DNA of 27,519 nucleotides from Protostelium mycophagum (GCA_002081555.1 KV921075.1:1-27519); one strand, 5' to 3'. Shown: positions 1-10,506, counted from the first letter of the stretch. Translations and numbers: made by a program. Notes: generated by a model from the letters alone, not told the origin.

Positions 1-328
1 ACATTCAGCAAACAGTGGAAAGACGCACAATACCAAATCATCAAAACAAAATGGCAGTTAAAACAACAAATACGAACCAAATTCCTGCACAAAGGAATCA
101 ACCCACTATCACTACCCTTGAAATACAAGAAATATGCGAACCTGACATACAAAATTCTGACAGGCACCATATGGACGGAGAAACTGAAAAAAACATCTCA
201 AACTCACAGAAGATGACGCGTGCAAAATTTGCCAACAACTCGACGATGCAAAACACACCATGGGAGGATGCAAAGACACCAAAAAAAGATACAAAGACTT
301 GATATTCAAAAAGATTCACATATTATGA
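1..328 (+). mobile_element. 3' end of a LINE-type reverse transcriptase ORF (decayed fragment)
   Basis: The first frame reads from base 1 through a lysine-rich stretch ending in residues like LTYKILTGTIW, which resembles the thumb region after the polymerase domain of non-LTR retrotransposons. A second frame, from about base 194, carries CKICQQLDDAKHTMGGC. This has C-x2-C-x8-H-x4-C spacing, the usual C-terminal zinc-knuckle-like motif of LINE ORF2 proteins, and it reaches a stop at 326-328. The two parts are in different frames, and the switch falls at an A-run near 186-193. The fragment is therefore frameshifted, and its 5' part lies outside the window. No target-site duplication or poly(A) tail was recognised. 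The A-rich composition differs from the neighbouring host genes. A different RT element class is possible, but the CCHC spacing favours a LINE. Confidence 0.55.
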
Positions 329-397
329 ATGAAATAATTTTGCAGGTGCAGTTGCATTTTTCAGCTGACAACAGAGGATTGCGGTCGATGTCAACTG

Positions 398-646
398 TCA
401 GGTTGATGTGACATAAGGCCTCTGAAAGGCCCTATAAAACGACATCTTCTCTGTATCTATCAAAACTGCTATTTCCATTGCTGACGACGCAATGTTTATC
501 TGCAGAGCCGATACTTCGATAGGCTCTGTCCTTCCAAACTCCTTAAAACACCACCAAAAGATCATTTCAATTATGCCTCTCATGGACAAGACGTACTCCT
601 TCCGGTTCATCATGCCCAAATGATTCTGTTGGACTCTGGCAGACAT
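398..646 (-). CDS. possible small hypothetical protein, 82 aa
   Basis: An intact ATG-to-stop frame of 82 codons starts at 646 with MSARVQQNHLGMMNRK and has a mixed, protein-like composition with a central WWCF patch. It matches no family I recognise. It lies between the LINE fragment and the ribonucleotide reductase promoter. If real, it would be transcribed divergently from that promoter, with about 240 bp between the two start codons. It could equally be a chance frame in LINE-derived sequence. No introns, signal peptide or domain can be argued. Confidence 0.22.
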   Translation of the reverse strand: MSARVQQNHLGMMNRKEYVLSMRGIIEMIFWWCFKEFGRTEPIEVSALQINIASSAMEIAVLIDTEKMSFYRAFQRPYVTST

Positions 647-808
647 TCTTCCAAAAGATCAGAACTCTTCTTGCAGTGTTTATGGAAATCTGTAGTCAAT
701 CGTCCTTGTGTTCCTGTCCATCTGAACTTAGATCAAGAAACATCACAACATGCAGCGACACTTCGGGAGTGGTTGTAGATGAAAATGTCGAAACCATGAC
801 GCGATTAC

Positions 809-834
809 GCGCGAAATTTAAATCTCCCGCCAAA
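809..834. promoter_or_regulatory. two E2F/DP-like sites upstream of ribonucleotide reductase
   Basis: GCGCGAAA at 809-816 is the reverse complement of TTTCGCGC. TCCCGCCAAA at 825-834 is the reverse complement of TTTGGCGGGA. Both match the E2F/DP consensus TTTSSCGC and lie 53-78 bp upstream of the RNR start codon at 887. A GC-rich run follows at 851-859. E2F control of ribonucleotide reductase at G1/S is well known in animals and plants. Its use here is inferred from the motif and position. Confidence 0.5.
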
Positions 835-886
835 ACCGTTACGGAATTTTAGCGCGCGCAAGTTTCATATTTAACACGACGGCCGA

Positions 887-3717
887 ATGCCAGCACCCAA
901 CACCTTTGCTTCACCCTCCAAGGGAAAGCTCTTTGTAGTCAAGAGAGACGGCACACAACAGCCAGTGAGACTTTTTATTCTTGACGATTGCATTTCTGAC
1001 TGATCTCAGGTCTTCTTCGATAAGATCACAGCAAGAATCCAAACCCTTTGCGATCTCGAACCCAAGCTCAATCCAGAATATGTTGATGCCGTTCAGGTCG
1101 CTCAAAGAGTCATTCAGGGTGTCTTCTCTGGTGTTAAGACCACCGAGCTGGTAAGCATTTTTCCATGTTGCATATCATTTTCTGATTTGAGAATAGGACA
1201 ATCTCGCCGCTGAGACTGCTGCTGCGATGACTACTACTCATCCTGGCTATGGGGATCTTGCCGCCCGTATTGCCATCTCTAATCTTCAGAAACAGACTGA
1301 ATCCAAGTTCTCTAAAGTGATGGAAATGGGATACAACTGTGTTCATCCTACCACAGGAGAGCCTGCCCCTCTCATCGCCGAGGACGTCTATCAGGTAAAA
1401 ATCATCAGGAATTTAACCCGTTTTCTGATGATTCTAGATCATCAAAGAGAACGCAGAAGAGCTCGATGCTGCCATTGTCGACAGCAGAGACTTCCTCTTT
1501 GATTACTTTGGTTTCAGAACTCTCCAAAAGTCCTACCTCTCTAAGATCAAGGGACAGATCGTCGAGAGACCCCAACACCTCTTTCTCAGAGTGTCTGTCG
1601 GTATTCACAAGAGAGACATCAAAGCTGCCATCGAAACATATCATCTGTTATCCCAACTGTTTTTCACACACGCCACACCCACACTTTTCAACTCTGGCAC
1701 ACCAAGACCTCAGATGTCTTCCTGCTTCCTTTTGGACATGAAGGAGGATTCTATCGAGGGTATCTACGACACTCTAAAGCAGTGCGCTCTCATCTCTAAA
1801 TCTGCCGGAGGCATCGGTCTGTCTGCCCACAAGATCAGAGCTGCAGACAGTTACATCAGAGGAACAAATGGTGCCTCTAATGGACTCGTCCCCATGCTTA
1901 GAGTCTTCAATGACACTGCACGTTATGTCGACCAAGGAGGTGGTAAGAGGAAGGGTGCCTTTGCCGTTTATCTGGAGCCATGGCATGCCGACATCACCGA
2001 GTTTTTGGATCTCAGAAAGAATCACGGAAAAGAAGAGAGGAGAGCACGTGACCTCTTTTACGCCCTCTGGTACGTAATTCTAAATTTCACTGGAATTTCA
2101 TTGAGTTTCCCAGGATCCCCGATCTGTTTATGAAGAGAGTGGAGGAAGATGGAGACTGGTCCTTATTCTGTCCCAACGAAGCCAAGGGTCTCCACGAGGT
2201 CTGGGGAGAGGAGTTTGAGCAGTTGTACAACAAGTACGAAGCCACACCGGGACTCGCCAGAAAGACGATCAAGGCCCAGGATCTGTGGTTCTCCATCTTG
2301 GACTCTCAGATTGAGACCGGAACACCTTATATGCTCTACAAGGACGCCGCCAACAGAAAGAGCAACCAACAGAACCTCGGAACCATCAAGTCTAGCAACT
2401 TGTGCACCGAGATTATGGAGTACACTGCGCAGGATGAGGTTGCGGTGTGCAATCTGGCATCCATCGCCCTGCCCAAGTTTGTCAAGGACAACAAATTTGA
2501 CCACCACAAGCTGTACGAGGTATGACGTCATCAAGACTTTGAGACTTTCTGACATTCTTCAGGTCACCAAGGTGATCACTAAGAATCTCAACAAGATCAT
2601 CGACGGAAACTACTACCCCATCCCTGAGGCTAAAAATAGCAACATGAGACACAGACCCATCGGTCTCGGAATTCAGGGTTTGGCCGACACTTTCATCAAA
2701 CTCCGACTCCCCTTTGACTCCAATGGAGCCGCAGATCTGAACCGCGACATCTCGGAGACGATCTACTTTGCCGCCGTCACCGCATCCATGGAGCTGGCCG
2801 CTGTGGAGGGATATTACGAGACCTACCCCGGCTGTCCTGTTTCCAAGGGAATCCTCCAGTATGACATGTGGAACGTCAAACCATCTGACAGATGGGACTG
2901 GGCAGATCTCAAAGCCAAGATCAAGGTATGACTTCCCCTCACGACATCATATTGACTCGTTGTAGATTCACGGAATCCGTAACTCCCTCTTGGTTGCCCC
3001 CATGCCCACCGCTACCACTTCGCAGATTTTAGGCAACAATGAGTGCTTCGAGCCTTACACTTCCAACATGTACAGCAGAAGAGTTTTGGCGGGAGAATTC
3101 ACCATCATCAACCGTCAACTCGTGGAGGATCTCTTGGCCGAGGGTCTCTGGAACGAGGATGTGAGCGAAATTTCAGTGAAATTTCCACTGACTCATTGTA
3201 GATGCGCAACCAGATCATCGGTTCCGGTGGTTCCATTCAAGGCATCGAGGGCATTTCCCAGGACCTGAAGGACATGTACAAGACTGTCTGGGAAATTTCC
3301 CAGAGGGTATTGATCAACATGGCCGCAGATCGTGGAGCTTTTGTGGATCAGTCTCAATCTTTCAACTTGTTTGTTGCCAAACCGGACCCATCAAGACTCA
3401 CCTCTATGCACTTTTACGCTTGGAAAAAGGGACTCAAGACTGGTAAGAAATCAACAGTCGTGTACAAAGAGACTGATGACGTCATAGGAATGTACTACTT
3501 ACGTACCAGACCCGCAGCCGAGGCCATCCAGTTCACCGTCGACCAGGCTGCTCTCAAGGCCGCCCGCACAAAAGATGTCCCCGCTTCTCCCGCCAGAACA
3601 ACCACCGCGTCTAACCCGGCAACACCCGCCGCCTCAACAGCTGTTCCTGAAGAGGATGAGGAAGATGTCGCGTTTTACTGCACAATGGAGAAGGGATGTG
3701 TCAGCTGTGGAAGCTAA
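887..3717 (+). CDS. RNR1: ribonucleoside-diphosphate reductase large subunit (class Ia, alpha/R1)
   Basis: This protein reduces ribonucleoside diphosphates to deoxy forms together with the small radical subunit, in the cytosol. Nine exons (887-964, 1010-1150, 1197-1394, 1438-2069, 2114-2519, 2563-2925, 2966-3160, 3202-3442, 3488-3717) give exactly 828 codons, or 827 aa, the normal length for the family. The N-terminal ~90 residues are an ATP-cone allosteric domain. Landmarks include SSCFLLDM (first active-site cysteine), SNLCTEI (catalytic Asn, thiyl Cys and Glu), VAVCNLAS (second redox cysteine), YYLRTRPAA (radical-transfer tyrosine pair) and a C-terminal CVSC redox pair. A Pro/Ala/Thr-rich linker precedes the acidic tail. 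All eight introns are 40-46 nt. The last, 3443-3487, is 45 nt and contains no in-frame stop. The ATG at 887 gives a complete ATP cone. Two E2F-like sites lie upstream. Confidence 0.97.
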
Positions 3718-3950
3718 GAACGTCTCCCAAAGCCATAGATAAAGAAGAGAATGGAGAATCGTATTGCACAGCGGTTTGAAACTCCCGGCAACCGTCAAGT
3801 CCATAGCAACAGCTTGTTTTTGCATTAACTAACGTGTGTTCTTACCGCAAGTTGCGGGAATTTGGAAATGATTCAGGTGATTGAATCATGCGGACCACTG
3901 TTGGAAACAAATAGTTTTAACATACAAATCGTCAGCCTGGTGGTTACACT
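3718..3950. other. convergent intergenic region with a small hairpin
   Basis: These 233 bp separate the 3' ends of the RNR and carboxylesterase genes. CCGCAA at 3845-3850 and TTGCGG at 3852-3857 form a perfect 6-bp stem around a single G. No ORF or canonical AATAAA was recognised. The hairpin may be one of the CCGCA-containing dyads seen elsewhere in the window. Confidence 0.4.
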
Positions 3951-6233
3951 TTATCTCTGAAGCTTTGAGAGCCTCGCATTGAAGAAGTCGATTTGTTCGA
4001 TTCTGTAATCGTCCTTGTGCATTGCGATCTCATCATTGCTGAATCGGATCTGCTCTCGCCCTTCTTTTGTGAATTTGTCCCACTTGGGGAACCCTGTCGA
4101 CGTCAGAATCTTCTCAGAATTTTCAGTGAAATTTCACCTGTCAAACCGACGTTGGGGTCAAGGTGGTTGGCGAATGCGATCCAGTGTGCGGCCATCTCGA
4201 CAGACACTTGCGTAAAAAGGAATCGGAACACAGAGTAAATTTCTGCAGCGTGAGTCACACCCAGATAAGTGGGAGAGCTCGTGTTCCCAGTGGTGTAGTT
4301 ATAGAGGTACGTCCATACGGGGATATTGTGGGCAGTCGTCTGCTCTGTCAGGTATCTGAGGCGATCAACAAATGATCCAGCGTACGATTGAAACTGGAAA
4401 AAATTTGAAATTTAAATTTCACCTTCTGGCGGCAACAAAGGTGGAATCACCAAAGAGAGAAGCGACACGCTTGAATTGTGGGTTGAAGAATGTTCTGTTG
4501 CCTGTTCCGTAAGGCGATCCCAAAGCGGGGACATCCGGGTACAACACACTATGTCAGGAGTGAGTGATGACGTCATCAGCAAGATCCATGTACAGTATTG
4601 TTGACATGACTCACCAGTACTGAGCGACCTCGGCATCCGATAGTTTTGGCGCGTTGATGCGGATAGCCATCTCGAATTGTTTGTCAGTGTTGAAGGCTTC
4701 AGCGGATCTGTTGATGAACAACGTCCCTTCGTCTAAATTCTCTCCTGATGAGATTTCAGGGAAATTTCTCGAGTGTTCTAAAAATAGAACATACCGTTGA
4801 GGATGGGGACTTTGGCGAAATAACCCTTTTTGATGAGGGTGGAGGGTAGTTCAGGAATAAAATCACCATCTAAAATAGGTCCAAAGGCGGATTGTCCAAG
4901 TGATTGGAAATATAAATCTGCCTTTCTGACAGCTGCCTGAAATCTGCGAGGGATCAGATCCCCAGTGAAATTTCAGAGAAAACTCCTCACTTGGCAGCTG
5001 GGGTGAATTGTAAACATTTGAACGGGCTGTTGGTGTTGAAGCACCCGGTTTCGTTGACTAAGTAGTCAAAGACTTGTTGTTTAGAAGCCACGTCAGCAAG
5101 AGGCATAGAAGTGGCACCGCCAGATTCCAAGATAGCGGCTCTGAACAACCCAGTATCTGCAACAGTTTATTTTTGAAATAAAAAATATAAATAAAAAATA
5201 TTCACCCTTCTTGCCGGCATATGCAATCAAGTGGTATCCGATGGAGATAGCTCCGGCGCTCTCGCCAAACAGAGTCACCTGCCTCGTTCAATTTTTGAAT
5301 TCAGAAAAAGGCGGGAAAATCACCTTCTTGGGATCCCCTCCGAAGAAATTGATGTAGCGGTTGACCCACTGCAAGGCCAGTCTCTGGTCTTTAAGGCCAA
5401 GATTCAACACGTTCCTTGCCTTGTGCTCTTTAGAGGACAGCCATCCTGAAGCATGGAGCCTGTAGTTCATCGCGACAAAGACGAAGGGCTGATTGATGCT
5501 CTGGGCAAAGGGGACTAACACGCTGGGGTCGTAGATGTCGACCTGTCAGAATTTAAAATTTGAACATGTGAGATGGCGGGAATTACCAGACCGCTGGTGA
5601 AGGATCCCTGAGGGGGTCAGTATGGAGATCTAATGGAAAATTCGAGGAAAGTTCTCACTCCGTAGATCCAGACGAGTACGGGAAGCTGGCTGTTGGCATC
5701 AGTGTTGGCAGGTCTCGCGATGTCTAAATTCAAACATCTGTAGACGATCAGATCGCTGTGAAGTCATCTGATTATAATGTTGGTCGGCAGATTTGTAATA
5801 ATTCGAAGGCGAAGATCAATAGACATACAGAGTGTCGTCTTCTACGTATTTGGCGCCGTCTTTGGGATCCAACTGGGTGCAGATGGGTCCATGTTGCGTC
5901 GCATTGAAGAATCCAATAGGTGTTGAGGCTGTGTCAGGTAAGGCTCATTCTGAAGGCGTCGTGCTACTCACCAAGACACCCTCTACGAATCGGGTGGTTG
6001 GTCCGTCAGTATATGGTATTCCAAGAAAACGTTCAAGTGATTTACCCACAGCCAAACCGCCGATCTACAAAACTCATTCAGATCATTGTTTAGACGTATG
6101 TAATTCTGTCAGATGGAAACCACGACAAGGTATTATGTCGTGAACTTACCGATCCATAAGGAAGACGGACGACAGGTTGTGCTACAATGGCAGAGATTAA
6201 GAGGCAGAGAAGAAGCCCTGAGGTGTTCTTCAT
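3951..6233 (-). CDS. secreted type-B carboxylesterase / cholinesterase-like hydrolase
   Basis: This is an alpha/beta-hydrolase that cleaves carboxylic esters and is probably secreted or lysosomal. Exon 1 (6233-6150) encodes a signal peptide, MKNTSGLLLCLLISAIVAQP. The next exons carry the diagnostic order of the family: ERFLGIPYTDGPTTRF, then GPICTQL (conserved Cys), then LPVLVWIYGG (oxyanion hole), then VAMNYRL, then the nucleophile elbow GESAGAISIGYH. A glutamate in NENLDEG and a histidine in VTHAAEIYSVF complete the likely Ser-Glu-His triad. The protein ends FFNARLSKLQR, with the stop at 3951-3953. About ten short introns interrupt it. One donor is G|GTGTCT followed 8 nt later by a stronger-looking GTGAGT. 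The gene lies tandemly downstream of the CH-domain gene, 212 bp away, and convergent with RNR. The physiological substrate cannot be told from sequence. Confidence 0.93.
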
Positions 6234-6445
6234 GTCTGCTGGTGGGTTTTGTTGGGTGGGAGGGTAATTTCCAGATTTCTCCGATTTTCCGGTTTTTCCA
6301 AAAGTCCGCGGAGATATTGATAGTGGTACACGTCTATTACCGCAACACATACGTTAACAATCATGAAGTGTTTTGTGGACTTCTATTGACATTTGACTCT
6401 CGCGAAGTGAAAATAAATGTCCAAAGACATTCTCTACAATGCTAT

Positions 6446-9400
6446 TTATTTGAACTTAATCCCCAAGAACGATTTTTTCTTCTTCTTCTTGTTGGAATCA
6501 CCATCTCCCGCCTATTTTGATCAGCATCTTTCATTATATTATGTTGTCCAAGGTTCCGTGACCGAGCCGCTGAGATTTTGTACAACATCATGTGTATTGC
6601 GTCAGAGACGCAAGACAGACCACTTGACTCTTGAAAACGTACGGAGGACTCTGTCATCGTTTGGAATGCGTCGAGCTCGTCTGATGCTTTTATGTATTTC
6701 TTCTTATAGAACTCTCGTCTCTCGGACAGATGCTCGCATTTCTCGTTCGCCCTGGAAAAATTTTAATTTAAATTAACTTCAATAATTTGGCCAAAATACC
6801 AAAGAAATTCATAATTGGAGGAGTTTTTAATGTAAAAATAAATCCACTTGTCAAAACATAATTTGTTTTAAAAAATAGTAGCAGATTTGGACCACGGTTC
6901 CATACCGTGATTTTTCACGTCAACAACCGCACTTAGGTCTCCACAATGTTCGACTTTCGCACGATAACACATAACCTCACTTCTTCAGGTCGTCTTCCGT
7001 GCTAGCGAGTTGCTTTTCAAGGCCATCTCTCTCCTTGCGGATGCGTGACGCTTCGTCCTTCTCTCTCGCCTTCTGACGGTTCTCTTCCTCAAGTTTGGAT
7101 TTCATCTTCTTATGCAACTCGAGCATTTCACGCTGATCCGTCAGGATTTTTTGTGTGAAGAATTGAAATGATTTCTGGAATAAACGCATTCTTGTGTTAT
7201 CGAAATGATTAAAAGATTTGTGCTCGCATCATTGGAGCATCTGCCACATTATCACTGACATGCCGTTTCATTGTAATGTGACACTTTTCACCCAATTTTT
7301 CATGAAAAAAATTTGTTCAGAAAAAAATTCAAAATTTTGATCAGAAAAAAAATGTTGAAAACAGAGTTGGAGCCTCACCTTGACCTTCTCCACGGCCTCT
7401 TGGGCTTCTGCCGCCTTCTTCTCCGCCTCTTTCTTCTCCTTCTCCAACTTCTTCATCTCTTTCTCCCTGCCCTCAACATGCGACCTCCTCGCCTCTAATG
7501 ATGCGGACTCATCGTCCACCTCCTTCTGTCTCTGAGTTAAGAGGATGACTCTGCTCCTGAGATCGTCTGCGTCTGCGGTCTCCTCTTGAAGTTGTCTCTG
7601 TGCATCGGTGATCTGATCATGTCATTCGTTGTGGATATTGTTGGTTTCTGGTGAAAGGGAGGGTGCGTCTACAACGGTGTTTTTGGTGGCATCCGCGAAT
7701 TGTAAAATTTTCACAACTTTTAAAACCACAAAATAAAATTCGTGTCAAGCGTAAGTACTATTCCACTACAACTCGGTATTCACCTGGTCCAATAAATCCC
7801 GCTTCTGAATCTCCAACTCTTCTTGTCTCTTCTTTTCCGCCTCCACATTTTTCTTGGAATCATGGAGCTCCTGCTCCAGTAATTTTTTCAACTCTTCTAG
7901 CTCTTTCACTCGGCGCATGGACAATTCAAACTCTTCTTGCTGCTTTCTCATGAGTTTCTCCATCTCTATACGTTTCAAAGTGTCTGGGTCTGGGGGGTTG
8001 TCGGCGATGATGCTCTCGAGTTCGGCGATCTACAACGCGTCAGAGTCATTTCTAGTGCAAGAAATTTCCGGTGAAATTTCTTCATTTGAGATTTCCATCA
8101 GCTCCTACCTTTGCCTCCATCTCCTTCAATTTTTGTTGTGCGTCTGCCACAGCTTCCTTCTGTCTATCTAACTCTTGTTGTTGTGCGTCACCCCTCTCCT
8201 TTGATGTCTTTCGCTCTGTCTCAATGTCCTCTATGTGCTTCTGTTGTAGTTGGGCGATTTCGGCTTGGTTGTTTTGCTTTATAATTTGTATCTCTGCGTT
8301 GTTGTTGAGGGTCATGTCTTCTATTGTCTTCTGCAATTGCTCGACCTGAAGGAGTTCAATTCGTTTATTGGGCGAAATGGTTGTTGATTTATTTGGTAGT
8401 GACGTGTTGCCTTCGGCAGGCAGCAGTGCAGATATGATTGTTGTGGAGCAATAACACCGCGGCAGTAGGCAAGCATAAAAACTACACTGCGGCTATGCCG
8501 CAGTATAAGCATAACATATTGCAGTAAAAACAACACTGCGGCATAGCCGCAGTATAAGCATAACTCTGCAGCAAAGCCGCAGTACAACTACAACACAAAC
8601 TGCCGCATAGCCGCAGTACAACTTGTTTGGCAAAATGCCGCGTCAAGCGGAGCCGCAACCCAGCTCCAACTCGTCCCGTTATAAAAAATCAGTGGAGAAA
8701 CTGTCACTCACCACGTTTGGCTGGGTAGTTTTGGATTTTAAAAACAAAGATATATACAGATACATTGTAAACTCTTCCACAGATCGGAATACAATGTCTT
8801 CAGCCTTGATGAGTTCGGGTACGCGTAGTTTTTTGTCTGCAAGTTGGGTGATGTAAGTGATGCGCTCCTCGATAAACATGTTGTTGATCATTTGGAGGTC
8901 GAAGCTGTCGGGTAAACAAGTGTGGACGACGCATGCCAGAAGTTTTCCATCTGATGTTCTACAAAGATCAGGATGTGTCATCATGTTACATATGGGTGTC
9001 ATCTTACAATTTGAGAAGATTATTGTTCATCTCTAAACCATGCTTCGCGGCAATGTCTGTCAGTTTGTTCATGAGCTCTGGTCTGTCGCCAATCTGATAT
9101 CTCTCTGCCATTGCGGTCAACAATGCAATCGTTTGTTTTGGGCTTCCCAGCACGATGTCCACCGCAGCAACATCTACCTTCGATGTGTAAGATGATACGT
9201 CACGTGAGAGCTGGACATACAATACATTTGTCACCGCGAAGTGTATCCAAAAGAAACTGGATGTTGCTGGCTTTTTGTGAATCGGTGGCTGGGTTCGTAT
9301 TGATCTTCTTTGGTACTTTGCCTTTTGAAATCAATATGCAAACTTCAAGAAATCACCATACCAGACAATTGTTTACATACATGGGAGAGGATGATTCCAT

Positions 9401-9620
9401 CAGATAAATCTTTGTATAGATGTTTAACGGTGATGTCGAGCGGCTGAAGAACATAGTTCAGCCACCCCGTGAAGATCTGGTTCTGCATCACCTCATGTTC
9501 TGAGATATAGAGATACTCACTCTCACGTTCGTTTCGTCTCTTGCGGTCATGTTCTTTATGCTCATTTGAGCAGGTCTTCTCGTGTGAAACTATCACGGAA
9601 ATTAGGGGAAACGTCATCAT
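6446..9620 (-). CDS. tandem CH-domain, coiled-coil actin-binding protein (cortexillin-like)
   Basis: The N-terminus carries two calponin-homology domains. CH1 reads QIFTGWLN, DLSDGIILSH, KVPKKINTNP, VDIVLGSPK and ends in ERYQI. CH2 has SDGKLLACVVHTCLPDSFDL and PELIKAEDIVF. Paired CH domains normally form an F-actin-binding module. They are followed over several exons by long Glu/Lys/Gln-rich heptad sequence (EKLMRKQQEEFELSMRRVKE and similar), a dimerising coiled coil. The last exon ends NKKKKKSFLGIKFK, a polybasic tail that could bind acidic phospholipids. CH pair, coiled coil and basic tail is the architecture of Dictyostelium cortexillins, which act in cleavage-furrow cortex mechanics. The start at 9620 is uncertain, because the in-frame leader is not conserved. 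One intron (8711-8346, 366 nt) is unusually long and holds foldback repeats. A generic CH-coiled-coil protein is the alternative. Confidence 0.82.
8395..8660. repeat. cluster of GC-rich foldback repeats inside a CH-gene intron
   Basis: ACTGCGGC/GCCGCAGT perfect inverted repeats with 3-nt loops lie at 8486-8504 and 8535-8553. Degenerate copies follow at about 8565-8583 and 8599-8617, each followed by AGTATAAGC or AGTACAAC. Unit spacing is about 35-50 bp. They fill most of a 366-nt intron in a gene whose other introns are mostly well under 100 nt, so the insertion enlarged this intron. A similar dyad occurs in the long PEX14 intron. Confidence 0.75.
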
Positions 9621-9624
9621 AGAT

Positions 9625-10444
9625 CTGCAAGATCTGAAGGTTATGTCAAAATAACACGGCCACGACAAAGATTGTGTCCGAATCCTTTTGGCCTCATCAT
9701 GACGGACGCAAGCTTCATGAGCTCAATATTGATATTAATATTGTTATCGCTGACTCAGCCCAGTCCGCAGGTGTGATTATAGAAATGTCGGACATCGGAA
9801 CAAAACCTTCTTGGCAACCTCACCGTGTTTCCGACAATCTCCACACTAAATGGGTGATTGCAGCCCACGAACAGAAGCAAAGTTCCAAGAGCTGTTGGCG
9901 CCATTTTTTTCACCAAAAATGAGTGTCTTATCGTCTACAACACAATATTGATCTTGTTATGCCATCTTGATCACCTGACATAAGAATAGTGCCCCTGCAA
10001 GTTGTTGTAGAATTCTGAACATATCTATCGATCTGACGGGGCTGCTCTCAGAGTCCACATAAATCATCGCAGCCGTCTTCATTTTAGAAATGTGGTGTGT
10101 CCATATCCACAAGCATCAAATTGGAGGATGACAATCATGATGTCCATTATGATGACTTCCCGTTTCACGGTAGAGTTAGCGTAGAGGCTGCAGTGAAGTT
10201 GGTAAGTGGTTTGTGATTTTAGAAATTGATGACTCGCGTTAGTACGCTTACTTTTAAAAGAGGAATAATTCTGTAATCTGTTTCCGCGTGTCCCTTCACA
10301 TAAAATTTTGATAAATAGCAGTGATAAGGATCGAACCCTATATTGAATTTGTCCACATAAACTAACAGGTTCACTACTACATACCATAGACTGCAGAATC
10401 TGCCCAAGTCTACAATAATAAAGTTCTATAAATAGAATAGACAT
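9625..10444 (-). CDS. poorly resolved minus-strand coding region with hydrophobic segments
   Basis: Several frames look coding, but I cannot join them convincingly. An exon-like stretch at about 10427-10255 reads WYVVVNLLVYVDKFNIGFD and ends at a GTAAGC donor. A second stretch around 10083-9970 reads MIYVDSESSPVRSIDMFRIL and ends in LFLCQ before a GTGATC donor. After a ~43-nt candidate intron it continues in frame into MAPTALGTLLLFVGCNHPF (to about 9824). The hydrophobic runs suggest a membrane or secreted protein. No family is recognised. The 3' end lies against or overlaps the 5' end of the CH-domain gene. The region may be one gene, two small genes or partly non-coding. Confidence 0.25.
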
Positions 10445-10506
10445 TTTGTTTCATGGACAAGTCGTACCTTATTAGTACTGTTCTATGGAAAGGTGGTTAC
10501 CCTGTG

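Noticed and set aside
2149-2931. 260-codon overlapping frame inside ribonucleotide reductase
   Set aside because: It is an out-of-frame Arg/Pro/Ser-rich shadow that becomes the true frame only after the 2520-2562 intron.
8458-8660. CRISPR-like array, because of regular GC-rich dyads
   Set aside because: The units are palindromic, irregular in spacing, intronic and eukaryotic. There are no uniform spacers.
9345-9668. CH-gene start at 9668 or 9488
   Set aside because: The codon at 9668 is TTG, not ATG. A start at 9488 would cut the conserved HEVMQNQ residues of the first CH helix. 9620 is the first usable in-frame ATG, though still provisional.
10225-10245. TACTAAC (as in the yeast branch point) near a GTAAGC donor in the unresolved minus-strand region
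   Set aside because: It occurs only a few bases after the donor, too close to act as a branch point. Introns elsewhere in the window use YTGAY-like words.
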